7,289 bases of DNA from an uncultured Pseudomonadota bacterium. Lineage in GTDB: Bacteria; Desulfobacterota_B; Binatia; UBA9968. Below are positions 6,037 through 7,289 of the stretch, in pieces. Under the pieces are notes generated by a model. It had not been told where the DNA came from. It saw nothing but the letters and a program-made list of their open reading frames with translations, and did not search any database. How positions within the stretch are numbered: the first letter of the stretch is position 1; every line of letters starts with the position of its first letter. The stretch covers positions 1-7,289 of the forward strand of contig CAMLCX010000238.1 in assembly GCA_946478635.1 (NCBI GenBank), in the 5' to 3' direction. Both the position numbers and the translations under genes were made by a program.

Positions 6037-6594
6037 ATGATCGCCAAACCGAAAGCACCTCGCGTCGGAGTCAAAGCTCCAGAGTTTCTCATCGAAACAC
6101 CGGATGGCAGGTTTCCGCTGCATCAACTGGCGGCGCGGCATGAGAAACTCATTCTCACCACCCAGGATAGTTACCGATATCACCCGAACTGAGCTGCCAG
6201 CATGGCTGCTTCGTTGAAGCAGGACTATGCGAAGATTCTAAAAGCGGGAGCCGATCTCGTCATGATCTCGCCTGATTCTCTCGAAGAACATCGCCAATAT
6301 GCTCTCGCGCTCTTCGGCGAGGAGCTTCCCTACCTCTACGTCTCGGACGGCAGCCTCGACATAGCGCGGCGCTACGGCCTGATCCGCAAGGAAGAACATC
6401 CCCACGGCGGATTCTACTATCGCTCGCTCTGGATATTGAACCGCGACGCGCTGATCACTTACAAGCGCGTTCCCTGGGAAGGCAACGCGGAGGTCAAAGA
6501 GTACCAGAAATTATTCACGCTCATCGGCAGCGAAGCCGGAGAATGGAGAGCCACCTGTGGTTTGAGTGCGCCGGAGAAGCTACACGCAAGCTGA
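6037..6594 (+). CDS. Redoxin (AhpC/TSA/Bcp-like peroxiredoxin), probable selenoprotein with in-frame UGA as selenocysteine 52
   Basis: Reading through one in-frame TGA (6190-6192) gives 185 residues, a normal peroxiredoxin length. Residues 10-24 (VGVKAPEFLIETPDG) are the family start, VGxxAPxFxLxxxDG. Residues 36-51 (EKLILTTQDSYRYHPN) lead to the active-site loop, and residue 52, where peroxidatic Cys is expected, is the TGA. After it come AASMAASLKQDY, then GADLVMISPDSLEEHRQYA (about 71-89), equal to the family GAxVVGISxDS segment, then YYRSLWILNRD (about 127-137), with Arg129 placed like the conserved Prx arginine. The only cysteine is Cys174, near the C-terminus, a possible resolving partner. 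GAGGAGG precedes ATG 6037; ATG 6202 has no good site. A SECIS-like hairpin follows the TGA. The expected role is reduction of peroxide or another oxidant through Sec. The alternative is a nonsense mutation in a Cys gene, but only this one codon is affected. Genome-level selABCD cannot be seen here. Confidence 0.8.
6206..6222 (+). promoter_or_regulatory. Bacterial SECIS-like stem-loop after the in-frame UGA
   Basis: CTGCTTC (6206-6212) pairs perfectly with GAAGCAG (6216-6222), leaving a GTT loop. The stem begins 13 nt after the TGA and the loop G is the 21st base downstream. Bacterial SECIS elements recognised by SelB sit just after the UGA inside the coding region and carry a G at the start of a small apical loop; the E. 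coli fdhF element has its loop G residues at about the same distance. The hairpin is seen directly; its function is inferred. Confidence 0.68.
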
Positions 6595-6802
6595 AATTGA
6601 GGAAACAACGGACGGGCTTGCAAGAGCAGGATTGTTTAGTTATCAATGCCGCCCGATTGGATCACGGCGAAATGGGTTGCCGTACCTGTCAGTGGGCAGT
6701 GAAATATTGGCGGCGTTTCGAATCCGGTGGGGAGGCGACAAAGGTTTCTCTTTTTCTTTTTGACCCTTTTGCCCCTTTGAGGCTAAATCACTCTATTCCA
6801 GC
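6595..6802. other. Intergenic region with a pyrimidine-rich tract
   Basis: This 208-nt stretch follows the redoxin stop. I see no convincing gene in it; open frames that cross it have no Shine-Dalgarno, family motif or sensible composition. From 6747 to 6783 it holds a run of T and C (TTTCTCTTTTTCTTTTTGAC and onward), ending CCCTTTGAGGC. The reverse complement of this run resembles the purine-rich leader element near 1026-1054. No clear terminator hairpin or promoter was found. Confidence 0.5.
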
Positions 6803-7289
6803 ATGCAGAAACCTCCGGATTTTGAATCGCTCGATCAAATGGCTGAGGCAACCGCCGCGGGTTTGTCGCAGGCGGCCGCGTCTTCGGCGTACGAGCTCTT
6901 TCTGGACAAAGAATTCCGTCGACTGGCCGGTCTTGAGCTGTTGACTCAGGTGGAGCAGGACCGGATCTTCAACGAGCTGGTGGTCGCGTTTCTCGTGCTG
7001 ATCATGCTTCTGCTCGAGGCGCCCGATCTCCGCGTCACCCAGGAATTTCGAAACTATCTCGCCGGTCTTAACCAACGGATCTCTGCAGCGTATATGGAAA
7101 ATCTAACGACCCTGGGCGTGGAAGCCAATCATCTTCGTGACTGGGAGAAACTCATCTCCATGCGCTATGAGGAGTACGCGCGAGATAAGCACGAGGTGCG
7201 CGGGGCGGCGATGCGGATGGAGTCGGCCGAAAAAAGCCTGGACTTGGACGGGCTTTCGAGAATCCAACTGCTCGTGCCGGTGCAAGCCG
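6803..7289 (+). CDS. Uncharacterised helical protein, N-terminal part (3' truncated)
   Basis: From ATG 6803 the frame stays open to the window end, giving at least 162 residues; the C-terminus is outside. I do not recognise the family. The N-terminus is acidic and Ala-rich (MQKPPDFESLDQMAEATAAG). Then comes an amphipathic stretch, and a hydrophobic run FLVLIMLLLEAP at about residues 73-84, which may be one short membrane segment but is more likely a buried helix because it is flanked closely by charged residues. The rest (about 85-162) is rich in Glu, Arg, Lys and Leu, with features such as YEEYARDKHEVRGAAMRMESAEKS, suggesting long helices or coiled coil. No signal peptide and no Cys are present. 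The start is uncertain because no good Shine-Dalgarno precedes it; an in-frame ATG at 6839 is the alternative. Coding is supported by the long open frame and natural amino-acid make-up. Confidence 0.62.
   Translation, partial: MQKPPDFESLDQMAEATAAGLSQAAASSAYELFLDKEFRRLAGLELLTQVEQDRIFNELVVAFLVLIMLLLEAPDLRVTQEFRNYLAGLNQRISAAYMENLTTLGVEANHLRDWEKLISMRYEEYARDKHEVRGAAMRMESAEKSLDLDGLSRIQLLVPVQA

Noticed and set aside
6202..6594. Stand-alone 130-residue protein starting at ATG 6202
   Set aside because: No good Shine-Dalgarno precedes this ATG, the protein would lack the first strands and active site of the redoxin fold, and the same frame continues upstream through a single TGA to a strong start at 6037.
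6037..6594. Redoxin pseudogene broken by a nonsense mutation
   Set aside because: There is no frameshift or other damage, the only stop replaces the catalytic Cys position, and a SECIS-like hairpin follows. Not fully excluded without selenium-machinery genes.
6543..6944. Long + strand open frame spanning the redoxin end and the following gap
   Set aside because: It overlaps the redoxin C-terminus and the start of the downstream gene in another frame, has no Shine-Dalgarno, and reads through the pyrimidine tract with no family motif.

Overview
The window reads as a stretch of high-GC bacterial chromosome, probably from an uncultured soil, sediment or aquatic lineage. All real genes lie on the + strand. 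The mix of genes (NMT1/SsuA-like periplasmic binding proteins without transporter partners, SDR and VOC enzymes, a PPOX-family flavoprotein and a redoxin) resembles metagenome-assembled 'Deltaproteobacteria', Binatota, Tectomicrobia or NC10/Rokubacteria-type genomes. This is an impression from gene content; there is no rRNA or marker gene here to fix the taxonomy. I see no tRNA, rRNA, CRISPR array, transposase, phage gene or origin.

Layout. 1-441 is the 3' part of a secreted protein ending in a Cys-containing lectin/endostatin-like domain. 504-926 is a PPOX-class flavin/F420 split-barrel protein. 1055-5942 is a co-directional metabolic block: binding protein 1, a classical SDR dehydrogenase, an extended SDR (epimerase/dehydratase type), binding protein 2, and a two-module VOC metalloenzyme that is tightly coupled to binding protein 2. 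6037-6594 is a redoxin. 6803 to the window end is the 5' part of an uncharacterised helical protein. The gaps hold two hairpins or inverted repeats, a tandem 10-bp repeat, a possible promoter, and two degenerate purine-rich elements in opposite orientation.

Main discovery candidate. The redoxin gene has a single in-frame TGA (6190-6192) exactly where the peroxidatic cysteine of the AhpC/TSA/Bcp fold belongs. The strong Shine-Dalgarno lies before the upstream ATG, and the reading frame is intact on both sides. A perfect 7-bp stem with a GUU loop starts 13 nt after the TGA and places a loop G 21 nt downstream, which is the geometry of a bacterial SECIS element. The most economical reading is a 185-residue selenocysteine peroxiredoxin, not a 130-residue protein starting at 6202 and not a pseudogene.

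How the genes may work together (inference): the binding proteins could deliver a small organic compound, the two SDR enzymes and the VOC enzyme could oxidise, rearrange or cleave it, and the PPOX protein and the selenoperoxiredoxin could handle flavin/deazaflavin redox chemistry and peroxide. The substrate cannot be read from the sequence, and neither a permease nor an ATPase gene is present in the window.
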